Shown piece after piece: positions 1 to 5,179 of a DNA stretch of 5,454 nt. This stretch comes from an uncultured Arcobacter sp. GTDB taxonomy: Bacteria; Campylobacterota; Campylobacteria; Campylobacterales; Arcobacteraceae. The stretch covers positions 1 through 5,454 of the forward strand of contig CAJXWI010000208.1 of assembly GCA_913062735.1 (NCBI GenBank), read 5' to 3'. The notes under the pieces are model-generated. The model was given only the letters and a program-made list of their open reading frames with translations. It did not search any database and was not told where the DNA came from. Numbering within the stretch: position 1 is the first letter of the stretch; the number at the start of each line of letters is the position of its first letter. The translations under genes and the position numbers were made by a program.

Positions 1-44
1 ACTGCAGGGTCCCCTTGTCGGAAACGTAGGCCGTTGCCAGATTT
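1..44 (+). rRNA. rrf: 5S ribosomal RNA, 3' end (partial)
   Basis: The first ~44 bases resemble the 3' third of bacterial 5S rRNA. GGGTCCCC, then a GTAGG element and a closing TTGCCAG line up with the E. coli 5S tail (GGGTCTCCCC, GAGTAGGG, CTGCCAG). The 5' two thirds lie outside the window, so the closing helix cannot be checked, and the exact 3' end (about 44-48) is an estimate. The strong hairpin plus T-run beginning 13 bases later is what is expected at the end of an rRNA operon. The base composition is clearly richer in G+C than the rest of the window, as is usual for stable RNA in AT-rich genomes. Confidence 0.75.
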
Positions 45-56
45 AAGTATTTAACC

Positions 57-109
57 AAAGCTTTATCTTATTCAACTATTGCAGTTGTTTGAGGTAAAGC
101 TTTTTTTTT
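57..109 (+). terminator. Intrinsic terminator of the rRNA operon
   Basis: The arms 57-77 and 83-103 form a stem of about 21 positions with two G:T wobbles and two adjacent mismatches, closing a 5-base loop (ATTGC). Its base is AAAGCTTT. A run of nine T follows directly at 101-109, overlapping the end of the 3' arm. This is a textbook Rho-independent terminator for + strand transcription leaving the 5S gene. On the minus strand the hairpin is not followed by a T-run, so it is not an obvious terminator for panC. Confidence 0.9.
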
Positions 110-121
110 GCCTGTATTCAC

Positions 122-169
122 AGGATTACATGCCTACTAACTATTGATTTTAACTGAATAGGATTACAT
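122..169. repeat. Direct repeat AGGATTACAT, two copies 38 bp apart
   Basis: The exact 10-mer AGGATTACAT occurs at 122-131 and again at 160-169. A looser third version (GGGATTTTATGTCT, from 182) follows. A small inverted repeat, CCTGT-ATTC-ACAGG, lies at 111-124 just before the first copy. No ORF, promoter or known element explains these copies. They could be remnants of duplicated sequence behind the rRNA operon or a binding site; nothing in the window decides this. Confidence 0.5.
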
Positions 170-220
170 AGTCTTTTTTTCGGGATTTTATGTCTATTTT
201 AAGAAAAATATTGAAACCCT

Positions 221-255
<35 letters not shown>

Positions 256-256
256 A

Positions 257-1081
257 TTAAATCCAGAGATTATCTAATAACCTTGTTTTGCCAAATCTGA
301 CCACTAATAAAATGATTGTATTATTTTTCTGTATGCTTGAAATTTCGTTAAATTCTCTATCAACTATAGTAAGATATTCGATATCTTGTTCTTTTAAAAT
401 ATTCTTCATAGCCTTTAGAATAATTTTAGAATTGTTTTCATTTTGTACTATTAACTCTTTTGCATTATTTAGAGATAAAGATAAGGTAAGTGCATTTTTT
501 CTTTGTTCTTTATTCAAATATATATTTCTAGAACTTAGTGCTAAACCATCATCTTCTCTTATTATTTCACATTCGATAATATTAATAGCTAAGAATAAAT
601 TTTTAACCATGCTAGTAATTAGACTTAATTGTTGTGCATCTTTTTTACCAAAATATGCATTTGTTGGGCGAATTAAATTAAAGAGTTTTAACACTATTTG
701 TAATACTCCATCAAAGTGTCCTGGGCGTGTTTGGCCTTCTAAGATATAAGAAGATAGCTTTGGCGCTTTTATAAGAACTTCATCTGTGCTTTGGTACATG
801 ATTTCTTTAGTAGGCATAAAAACATAGTCTACTTTATGTTCTTTACATATATTAATATCTCTTAGATCATCTTTTGGGTAAGAAGATAAATCCTCGTGTG
901 CTAAAAATTGTGTAGGATTAATAAACAATGAAACGATAGTAATATTATTGTTAAGTTTTGCTTGTTTAATTAATGAAATATGTCCCTTGTGTAAGGCTCC
1001 CATTGTTGGTACGAAACCTATACTTTTATTTAGTGATTGCCTAATATTTTGCAAGTCTTCAATTGTTCTAATGATTTTCAA
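257..1081 (-). CDS. panC: Pantothenate synthetase (pantoate--beta-alanine ligase)
   Basis: The product joins pantoate and beta-alanine, using ATP through a pantoyl-adenylate intermediate, to make pantothenate, the precursor of coenzyme A, in the cytoplasm. Visible landmarks are FVPTMGALHKGH (residues 23-34), containing the HxGH nucleotide-binding motif at 31-34; NPTQF (55-59); FGKKDAQQ (144-151); REDDGLALSSRN (175-186), which includes the KMSKS-equivalent SSR; and the C-terminal RLLDN (267-271). At 274 aa it is close to the usual ~280. The start codon is TTG (1081-1079): no ATG lies nearby on this strand, and AAGGA (1092-1088) sits seven bases before TTG. The gene diverges from acpS. A -10 box at 1109-1104 would give a very short leader. 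Identity is firm; the start is very likely. Confidence 0.96.
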   Translation of the reverse strand: MKIIRTIEDLQNIRQSLNKSIGFVPTMGALHKGHISLIKQAKLNNNITIVSLFINPTQFLAHEDLSSYPKDDLRDINICKEHKVDYVFMPTKEIMYQSTDEVLIKAPKLSSYILEGQTRPGHFDGVLQIVLKLFNLIRPTNAYFGKKDAQQLSLITSMVKNLFLAINIIECEIIREDDGLALSSRNIYLNKEQRKNALTLSLSLNNAKELIVQNENNSKIILKAMKNILKEQDIEYLTIVDREFNEISSIQKNNTIILLVVRFGKTRLLDNLWI

Positions 1082-1103
1082 TGTGTGTCCTTATTATTAA
1101 GAA

Positions 1104-1109
1104 ATTATA
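1104..1109 (-). promoter_or_regulatory. Probable panC -10 box (TATAAT)
   Basis: On the minus strand a perfect TATAAT (1109-1104) is preceded by AGC, giving AGCTATAAT. It would start transcription near 1097, leaving a leader of about 16 nt that still holds the AAGGA ribosome site. No good -35 is seen at the usual distance, which is common for vegetative promoters in Campylobacterota. Confidence 0.6.
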
Positions 1110-1200
1110 GCTAGTTTCAATATATTTTTAGGATAAAAATTAGATTATTTTGTTAAATAATAAAGATACGTTGTGATTTAATACATTAAAAAATCTATAG

Positions 1201-1209
1201 TGCTATAAT
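1201..1209 (+). promoter_or_regulatory. Probable acpS extended -10 box (TGCTATAAT)
   Basis: TGCTATAAT is a perfect extended -10 (TGN plus TATAAT at 1204-1209). A start near 1216 would give a ~22-nt leader carrying AAGG (1227-1230), seven bases before the acpS ATG. A convincing -35 is absent. Confidence 0.7.
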
Positions 1210-1237
1210 AATGTCTAAATAAATACAAGGTAGAAAA

Positions 1238-1588
1238 ATGATAGGCGTAGATGTAATTAGTATAGAACGTATTAAAAAAATGCATGATAAATTTGGAGAA
1301 AAAGCATACAAAAAGTTTTTAAGTGATGAAGAAATATTATTAGTGAAAAAATGTGAAACAGCTGCTGGTTTTTGGGCGGTAAAAGAAGCAGCATCAAAAG
1401 CACTGGGAACAGGTATTGGTAAATCATGTTCTTTTCATGATATTATTATAAAAAAAACAAAGAAAAATGCGCCTGTACTTTCTTTTTCACAAAAAGTACA
1501 AGATTCATTTAATTTAAAAGATGCACATGTTTCAATAGCTCATGACATGGGTTTTGCAATTGCTATTGTGCATTTAGAAAAATATTAA
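1238..1588 (+). CDS. acpS: Holo-[acyl-carrier-protein] synthase
   Basis: AcpS transfers the 4'-phosphopantetheine arm from coenzyme A to the conserved serine of acyl carrier protein, activating fatty acid synthesis in the cytoplasm. The product is 116 aa, within the family's usual 115-130. The N-terminal [11 protein letters not shown] (2-12) carries the Mg-binding Asp5. [17 protein letters not shown] (45-61) is the signature motif with the metal-binding Glu50 and Lys54. The end [15 protein letters not shown] (97-111) matches the family's last strand. The ATG at 1238 follows AAGG with a 7-nt spacer and places the motif directly at the N-terminus, so the start is well supported. It diverges from panC, and its TAA overlaps the stop of the convergent chemoreceptor gene. 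Confidence 0.96.
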   Translation: MIGVDVISIERIKKMHDKFGEKAYKKFLSDEEILLVKKCETAAGFWAVKEAASKALGTGIGKSCSFHDIIIKKTKKNAPVLSFSQKVQDSFNLKDAHVSIAHDMGFAIAIVHLEKY

Positions 1589-2448
1589 AGATCTAAATTT
1601 AAAAGAAGGGTTTTTCCTAAATTAATATTTTTATTAGAACCTTCAATGGCTTTTTTTGTATCTTCTACTAGAGCAGATATTTTATTTTTAATTGTATCTG
1701 AACCATCTAACTGCTGTGTTACATTTTGCGATATTGAAACTGCATTTTGACTATTTTTTGTAGATATATCAATAAGATAACGTAATTTTTCAATTGCATC
1801 TTTTGATATAGAAACGGAGTTTTCAACTTGTTCTTGAACTTGGATATTTTTATGTGTGATGTCTTTTGTCATTTGCGTAATTGTCGAAACTTCACTTCCA
1901 ATATTAACAGTTGATTGTTTCGAAGCAGAAGCAAGCTTTTTTACTTCACTGGCAACAATAGCAAAACCTCTTCCAAACTCTTTGGCTTTTGAGGCTTCAA
2001 TTGCAGCATTAATTGCTAATAGGTTTGTCTGCATTGATATTTTATCATTCTCAAGAACTAATTCATTAATGGCTTTATTCTTGTCATTTAACAACTCCAT
2101 AGTAGATGAAAAGCCTTTAATTGAAGCGGACATATTATTAATAACTTCGAAAAGTGTTTCAATAAGTTTGATGATATTCTGGCTTTCACTAGATGTATTT
2201 TTTGATGAATCTAATGATTCAGACGAAGAAGTAAAAATTTCATTTGAATAGTTAATAAAATTATTTACTAAATCTTCAATATTTTGAATTTCTAATAATC
2301 TTGTTTTAGATGCTTGATTTACATTAATAGCAGTATTTGTAATATTTTTTGCAATGTCTTTAGATTCACTTAAATTAAAGTTTTCATAATATTTTATTTT
2401 TTCTTTTAAAACCAGAAGTTCATTTTCTTCAATTTCAATTAGAGCCAT
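1585..2448 (-). CDS. Soluble methyl-accepting chemotaxis-type signalling protein without sensor domain
   Basis: This 287-aa protein is almost entirely the cytoplasmic signalling hairpin of a chemoreceptor. The tip, about residues 137-176, reads [16 protein letters not shown] then [21 protein letters not shown], the CheA/CheW-contacting core of the family. Both flanks are long heptad-like helices rich in S, N, K and I. No membrane segment, signal peptide, HAMP, PAS or CZB/heme domain is seen. The N-terminal ~25 residues ([22 protein letters not shown]) look like a short coiled coil. No C-terminal CheR-tether pentapeptide is visible. It should therefore act in the cytoplasm, sensing through a partner or joining an existing array. 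It is the last gene of a minus-strand operon: the ATG is 9 nt after the upstream stop, with AAAGGA just before it. Family is certain; the stimulus is unknown. Confidence 0.9.
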   Translation of the reverse strand: MALIEIEENELLVLKEKIKYYENFNLSESKDIAKNITNTAINVNQASKTRLLEIQNIEDLVNNFINYSNEIFTSSSESLDSSKNTSSESQNIIKLIETLFEVINNMSASIKGFSSTMELLNDKNKAINELVLENDKISMQTNLLAINAAIEASKAKEFGRGFAIVASEVKKLASASKQSTVNIGSEVSTITQMTKDITHKNIQVQEQVENSVSISKDAIEKLRYLIDISTKNSQNAVSISQNVTQQLDGSDTIKNKISALVEDTKKAIEGSNKNINLGKTLLLNLDL

Positions 2449-2457
2449 TTTTTTCCT

Positions 2458-2820
2458 TTATTTTACAAAAAGCCAAGATGTTTGTTCTAAACATTTTGTG
2501 CATTCTGGAATTTTTTCATTTTTAATTGTAAAAACAGTCTTATTACAATTTTCACATTTTAGCTGAGCACTAACTAATGCTATTTCATCTTTTTTAAACT
2601 TCATTTTCATAGTAATTGCAGTATACATTGAGACACAAAATGGAACACAAAAAGTAAATAATAATTTACTAATACTAAGATTTACTGTATCAAGTGAAAG
2701 TAAATACTCTCCTTGATTTATTAGATTTAAGATGATTCCAACAACAAATGCTATTTTTATAGCTTTAATTAATATATCTTTTTTAAGTGCAATATTTAAT
2801 ATAAGTTCGTAGTTTTTCAT
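2458..2820 (-). CDS. Small two-helix membrane protein, NrtS-like, with C-terminal zinc ribbon
   Basis: This 120-aa protein has two predicted membrane helices, about residues 19-36 (ending VVGIILNLINQGE) and 51-72 (KLLFTFCVPFCVSMYTA). The pattern VVGxILxxINQG, then LLTF-like, VPxCVS resembles NrtS, the small nitrate/nitrite transporter first described in marine cyanobacteria, as I recall that family; I could not run a search. Unlike the short NrtS form, it continues into a hydrophilic tail with C89xxC92 and C107xxC110, spaced as a zinc ribbon or rubredoxin-like knuckle. Its ATG overlaps the ruvX TGA (ATGA, 2820-2817), with AAGG upstream inside ruvX, so translation is probably coupled. The next gene, a soluble chemoreceptor, follows by 9 nt. 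The transport role is tentative; topology and the Cys4 site are clear. Confidence 0.6.
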   Translation of the reverse strand: MKNYELILNIALKKDILIKAIKIAFVVGIILNLINQGEYLLSLDTVNLSISKLLFTFCVPFCVSMYTAITMKMKFKKDEIALVSAQLKCENCNKTVFTIKNEKIPECTKCLEQTSWLFVK

Positions 2821-3209
2821 AACTTACCCTTACTTTTAGCTATGTACCGCTCTAATATAATTTTTGCAGCAAGTGAATCGATCCGTCCATCTCTTTTTTG
2901 TTTTATTTGGCCTTTAATTAAATCTTTTGCTTCAATTGAAGACATGTTTTCTTCTTGTAATTCGTAAGGAATTTTTAAATCTAACAGTGCAACAAAATGT
3001 TGAATTCTCTTTTGCATATCCTCACTTGCACTTGGATATCCAACAATTAATTTGTCAATTTCCCATTCTTCTAAAAAAAGATTAACGTCTTTTGCTGCTT
3101 GGTTTCTATTTTTTCTTAAAATGGCAGTAATTGGACTTACTATATTACTTTGTAAACAAATAGCCAAGCCAATTCTTTTTAATCCAATATCAATGGACGC
3201 TAATTTCAT
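2817..3209 (-). CDS. ruvX: Pre-16S rRNA nuclease / Holliday-junction-resolvase-like protein YqgF
   Basis: RuvX (YqgF) is an RNase H-fold nuclease that trims the 5' end of pre-16S rRNA; it was earlier annotated as a putative Holliday junction resolvase. Family landmarks are the first strand SIDIGLKRIGLAI (5-17) with the catalytic Asp7; LIVGYPSASEDM (54-65), the counterpart of VVGLPLNMDG; the acidic EEN (86-88) before SSIEA; and DGRIDSLAAKIILERYI (107-123), with the third catalytic Asp111 before AA. At 130 aa it is close to the usual ~138. The ATG (3209-3207) is preceded by AAGG with a 6-nt spacer. It leads the minus-strand operon and overlaps the following membrane-protein gene by 4 nt. Confidence in family is high. 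Confidence 0.93.
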   Translation of the reverse strand: MKLASIDIGLKRIGLAICLQSNIVSPITAILRKNRNQAAKDVNLFLEEWEIDKLIVGYPSASEDMQKRIQHFVALLDLKIPYELQEENMSSIEAKDLIKGQIKQKRDGRIDSLAAKIILERYIAKSKGKL

Positions 3210-3254
3210 ATATTACCTTAGTTTGTAGAGTTATTTTTATTCTTAATGATTTAG

Positions 3255-3260
3255 TATAAT
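3255..3260 (+). promoter_or_regulatory. Probable serB-tal -10 box (TATAAT)
   Basis: A perfect TATAAT on the + strand lies 41 nt before the serB ATG, with an expected start near 3267. AGGGA at 3292-3296, five bases before the ATG, is the ribosome site. No clear -35 is visible. The box lies only 6 bp from the opposing ruvX -10. Confidence 0.6.
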
Positions 3261-3266
3261 TTAGGT

Positions 3267-3272
3267 ATTATA
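3267..3272 (-). promoter_or_regulatory. Probable ruvX operon -10 box (TATAAT)
   Basis: Read on the minus strand, TATAAT at 3272-3267 is preceded by TAGC, the same TAGCTATAAT sequence as at panC. Transcription would start near 3260 and give a leader of about 50 nt before ruvX. A -35 is not apparent. Confidence 0.55.
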
Positions 3273-3301
3273 GCTACTAATTTATAAAAATAGGGACAGA
3301 T

Positions 3302-3922
3302 ATGAAACTAGCAGTGTTTGATTTTGATTCAACATTAATGGATGGCGAAACAATTGATTTTTTAGCAAAAGAACTTGGATTAGAAGAAAAAGTATCTTTA
3401 ATTACAGAAGAAGCAATGAGTGGAAGATTGGATTTTTTTGAATCCTTATGTACACGTGTTGCTTTATTAAAGGGTTTGGAATATAAAAAAGTTTTAAGTA
3501 TTTGTAAAAATTTACCATTAATGCCTGGTGCCTTAGAATTAATTCCCAAACTTCAAGAAAAAGGCTATAAAGTAGTTTGTTTCTCTGGTGGTTTTAGAAC
3601 AGCAACAAGTCCAGCTTCTAAAGTTTTAGGATTAGATGCAGACTTCTCCAATATATTGCATGAAAAGAATGGAGTATTAACAGGGCTTGTTGGTGGAGAT
3701 ATGATGTTTAGCTCATCAAAAGGTGATATGATCAATCGTTTACAGGGCTTAATGGGTATTTCAAAAGAGAATACATTAGTGTGTGGTGATGGTGCTAATG
3801 ATGTGTCTATGTTTAAATATGCAGATACAAGAATTGCATTTTGTGCAAGAGAAGTGCTTAAAAAAGAAGCAAATATTATTATCGATACAAAAGATCTAAC
3901 AAAAATACTATCAAGTATATAG
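3302..3922 (+). CDS. serB: Phosphoserine phosphatase (HAD family)
   Basis: SerB removes phosphate from O-phosphoserine, the last step of serine synthesis, in the cytoplasm. All HAD motifs are present. Motif I DFDST (7-11) has nucleophile Asp7 and acid/base Asp9. Motif II is the SGGF at 95-98. Motif III is Lys140. Motif IV is GDGANDVSM (162-170). The cap segment, including ITEEAMSGRLDFFESL (34-49) and the arginine in CTRVALLKG (50-58), matches SerB's substrate-binding cap (EAMxGxxxFxxSLxxRVxLLKG). At 206 aa it is the short form without an N-terminal ACT domain, like the Campylobacter protein. The ATG follows AGGGA. tal starts 8 nt after the TAG, so the two form an operon. Confidence is high. 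Confidence 0.96.
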   Translation: MKLAVFDFDSTLMDGETIDFLAKELGLEEKVSLITEEAMSGRLDFFESLCTRVALLKGLEYKKVLSICKNLPLMPGALELIPKLQEKGYKVVCFSGGFRTATSPASKVLGLDADFSNILHEKNGVLTGLVGGDMMFSSSKGDMINRLQGLMGISKENTLVCGDGANDVSMFKYADTRIAFCAREVLKKEANIIIDTKDLTKILSSI

Positions 3923-3930
3923 GGGTTATT

Positions 3931-4926
3931 ATGAGTTTAAAAAAAGAAATAAATTTTTCATTGTGGTGTGATTTTATTGAGAGAGATTTTTTAGAAAATC
4001 AATTTAAAGATTTAATTTCAGATGAAATTATTCATGGGGCTACTTCAAATCCCGCAATTTTTGCATCTTCTATTATTAATTCTAGTGCATATAAACAACA
4101 ATTAGTTATGTTACAAGCTAATAATGCAAAAACTATTTATGAAGAACTTGCAATCAAAGATATTAAAAGAGCGGCAGAGTTATTAGGTAAGCTTCATGAT
4201 GAAAATGATGACGATGGTTTTATTTCATTAGAAGTTGATCCTAGTTTATGTGATGATTCAGAAGGTACTATTAAAGAAGGAATCAGGTTATTCGCATCGT
4301 TAGCAAAAGACAATGTAATGATTAAAGTTCCTTCGACAAAAGCTGGTTTTATTGCCATGAAAGCATTAACCGCTCAAGGAATCCATGTAAATGCGACTCT
4401 TGTTTTTTCACCGTCACAAGCAATTGCAGCAGCAAAAGCTTTAAATGAAGGAATTAAAGAATCAAACAGAGACACAAAAGCAGTTGTTTCTATTTTTGTT
4501 TCAAGATTTGATCGTTTATGTGACTTAAAATTTGCAGGACTTTCCCTACCAAAAGCAAAACTTGGAATTATAAATGCGACTAAGTGTTACCATGAAATTA
4601 ATACGTTTAAGAATAAAAATATAAGAACACTTTTTGCTAGTACTTCTGTTAAAGGGGATGAACTAGAAGCAACTTATTATGTTGACAATTTACTTTTTCC
4701 TAATTCTGTAAATACAGCACCTTTGGGAACTATAGAAGACTATATGAAAGAAGGTAAAAAAGAAGAAGCTAATATATCTTCTGTAAAAGAGTGTGATGCC
4801 TTTTTTGAACTTTTAAAAAAGAATAATATAAATATGGATGAAATATATAATACTTTGCTAAAAGATGGTTTAGGTTCTTTTAAATTATCTTTTGAAGATA
4901 TGTTATCAAAATTAACTAAACAATAA
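3931..4926 (+). CDS. tal: Transaldolase
   Basis: Transaldolase moves a dihydroxyacetone unit between sugar phosphates (sedoheptulose 7-P + glyceraldehyde 3-P to erythrose 4-P + fructose 6-P) in the non-oxidative pentose phosphate pathway. The 331-aa product has the TIM-barrel landmarks: SLWCD (10-14) with the catalytic Asp14; GATSNPAIF (36-44); GFISLEVDP (96-104); NVMIKVPSTKAG (128-139) with the Schiff-base Lys132; NATLVFS (154-160); SIFVSRFDRLCD (187-198) with phosphate-binding Arg192; and TSVKGDELEATYYVDNL (238-254). Length fits the bacterial subfamily of ~325-360 aa. The AGGGG ribosome site (3921-3925) overlaps the serB stop, and the ATG lies 8 nt after it, implying co-translation. The tal-serB pair is also seen in Campylobacter, from general knowledge. 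Confidence 0.96.
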   Translation: MSLKKEINFSLWCDFIERDFLENQFKDLISDEIIHGATSNPAIFASSIINSSAYKQQLVMLQANNAKTIYEELAIKDIKRAAELLGKLHDENDDDGFISLEVDPSLCDDSEGTIKEGIRLFASLAKDNVMIKVPSTKAGFIAMKALTAQGIHVNATLVFSPSQAIAAAKALNEGIKESNRDTKAVVSIFVSRFDRLCDLKFAGLSLPKAKLGIINATKCYHEINTFKNKNIRTLFASTSVKGDELEATYYVDNLLFPNSVNTAPLGTIEDYMKEGKKEEANISSVKECDAFFELLKKNNINMDEIYNTLLKDGLGSFKLSFEDMLSKLTKQ

Positions 4927-4937
4927 ACACTAGCTTA

Positions 4938-4970
4938 ATATACAGCTAATATTAACTATTGGCTGTATAT
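4938..4970 (+). terminator. Hairpin after tal, probable terminator
   Basis: The arms 4938-4950 and 4958-4970 pair over 13 bp with one G:T wobble and a 7-base loop (ATTAACT), starting 12 nt after the tal stop. The stem is AT-rich and followed by ATTTACATAT rather than a clean T-run, so termination may be partial. Its position right after the operon is the main support. Confidence 0.6.
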
Positions 4971-5024
4971 ATTTACATATACCTGCACTATCTTAAACTA
5001 AATCCTAAAATCACCAATATAAAA

Positions 5025-5052
5025 ATTGTTCTAAAAAGAGCGCTATTGTTCT
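5025..5052. repeat. Direct repeat ATTGTTCT, two copies 20 bp apart
   Basis: ATTGTTCT occurs at 5025-5032 and 5045-5052, a 20-bp period or about two helical turns, with the palindrome AGCGCT (5039-5044) between them. It lies about 130 bp before the DAHP synthase start, in a 253-bp gap without a gene. It could be a regulator site or chance in AT-rich DNA. The rest of the gap (4927-5179) shows the post-tal hairpin, an imperfect inverted repeat at 5114-5123/5151-5160, and no convincing promoter box. Confidence 0.35.
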
Positions 5053-5113
5053 TAATTTATCCAATGTGAGTGTATTTATAAGTAAAAGTATTTAAAGTAT
5101 CGAATAAATCATC

Positions 5114-5160
5114 AAGAAGCAATAAAATTCAGCTTTTTTTAGATAGACTCATTGCTTATT
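5114..5160 (+). promoter_or_regulatory. Inverted repeat in the DAHP synthase leader
   Basis: AAGAAGCAAT (5114-5123) pairs with ATTGCTTATT (5151-5160) with one mismatch. The 27-base loop holds a run of seven T (5134-5140). The structure ends ten bases before the ribosome site AGGAG (5171-5175). It might be a leader hairpin that affects expression, but it lacks the GC-rich stem plus terminal T-run of an attenuator, and no leader peptide rich in aromatic residues was recognised. Functional meaning is a guess. Confidence 0.3.
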
Positions 5161-5179
5161 AAAATAAAAAAGGAGTTAT

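Noticed and set aside
1..56. SRP RNA, tmRNA or RNase P RNA tail instead of 5S
   Set aside because: It lacks the CCA-type tmRNA end and the SRP tetraloop region; the GGGTCCCC/GTAGG/TTGCCAG order fits the 5S 3' region better.
288..749. Open frame of 153 codons on the + strand
   Set aside because: It lies wholly inside panC on the opposite strand, has no recognisable motif or ribosome site, and has the Phe/Ser/Ile-rich composition of an antisense shadow.
1082..1237. Small gene or RNA between panC and acpS
   Set aside because: No ORF with a ribosome site and no stable structure seen; the region is explained by two promoters and leaders.
1856..2251. Open frame of 131 codons on the + strand
   Set aside because: It is antisense to the chemoreceptor signalling domain, whose conserved tip is encoded on the other strand; no ribosome site or family resemblance.
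3277..3549. Open frame of 90 codons on the - strand
   Set aside because: It is antisense to the 5' half of serB, which has all HAD motifs; it would also cover the serB promoter region.
5114..5160. Transcription attenuator or riboswitch before DAHP synthase
   Set aside because: The stem is AT-rich with a 27-base loop, the T-run lies in the loop rather than after the stem, and no aromatic-rich leader peptide or known aptamer was recognised. Kept only as an inverted repeat.
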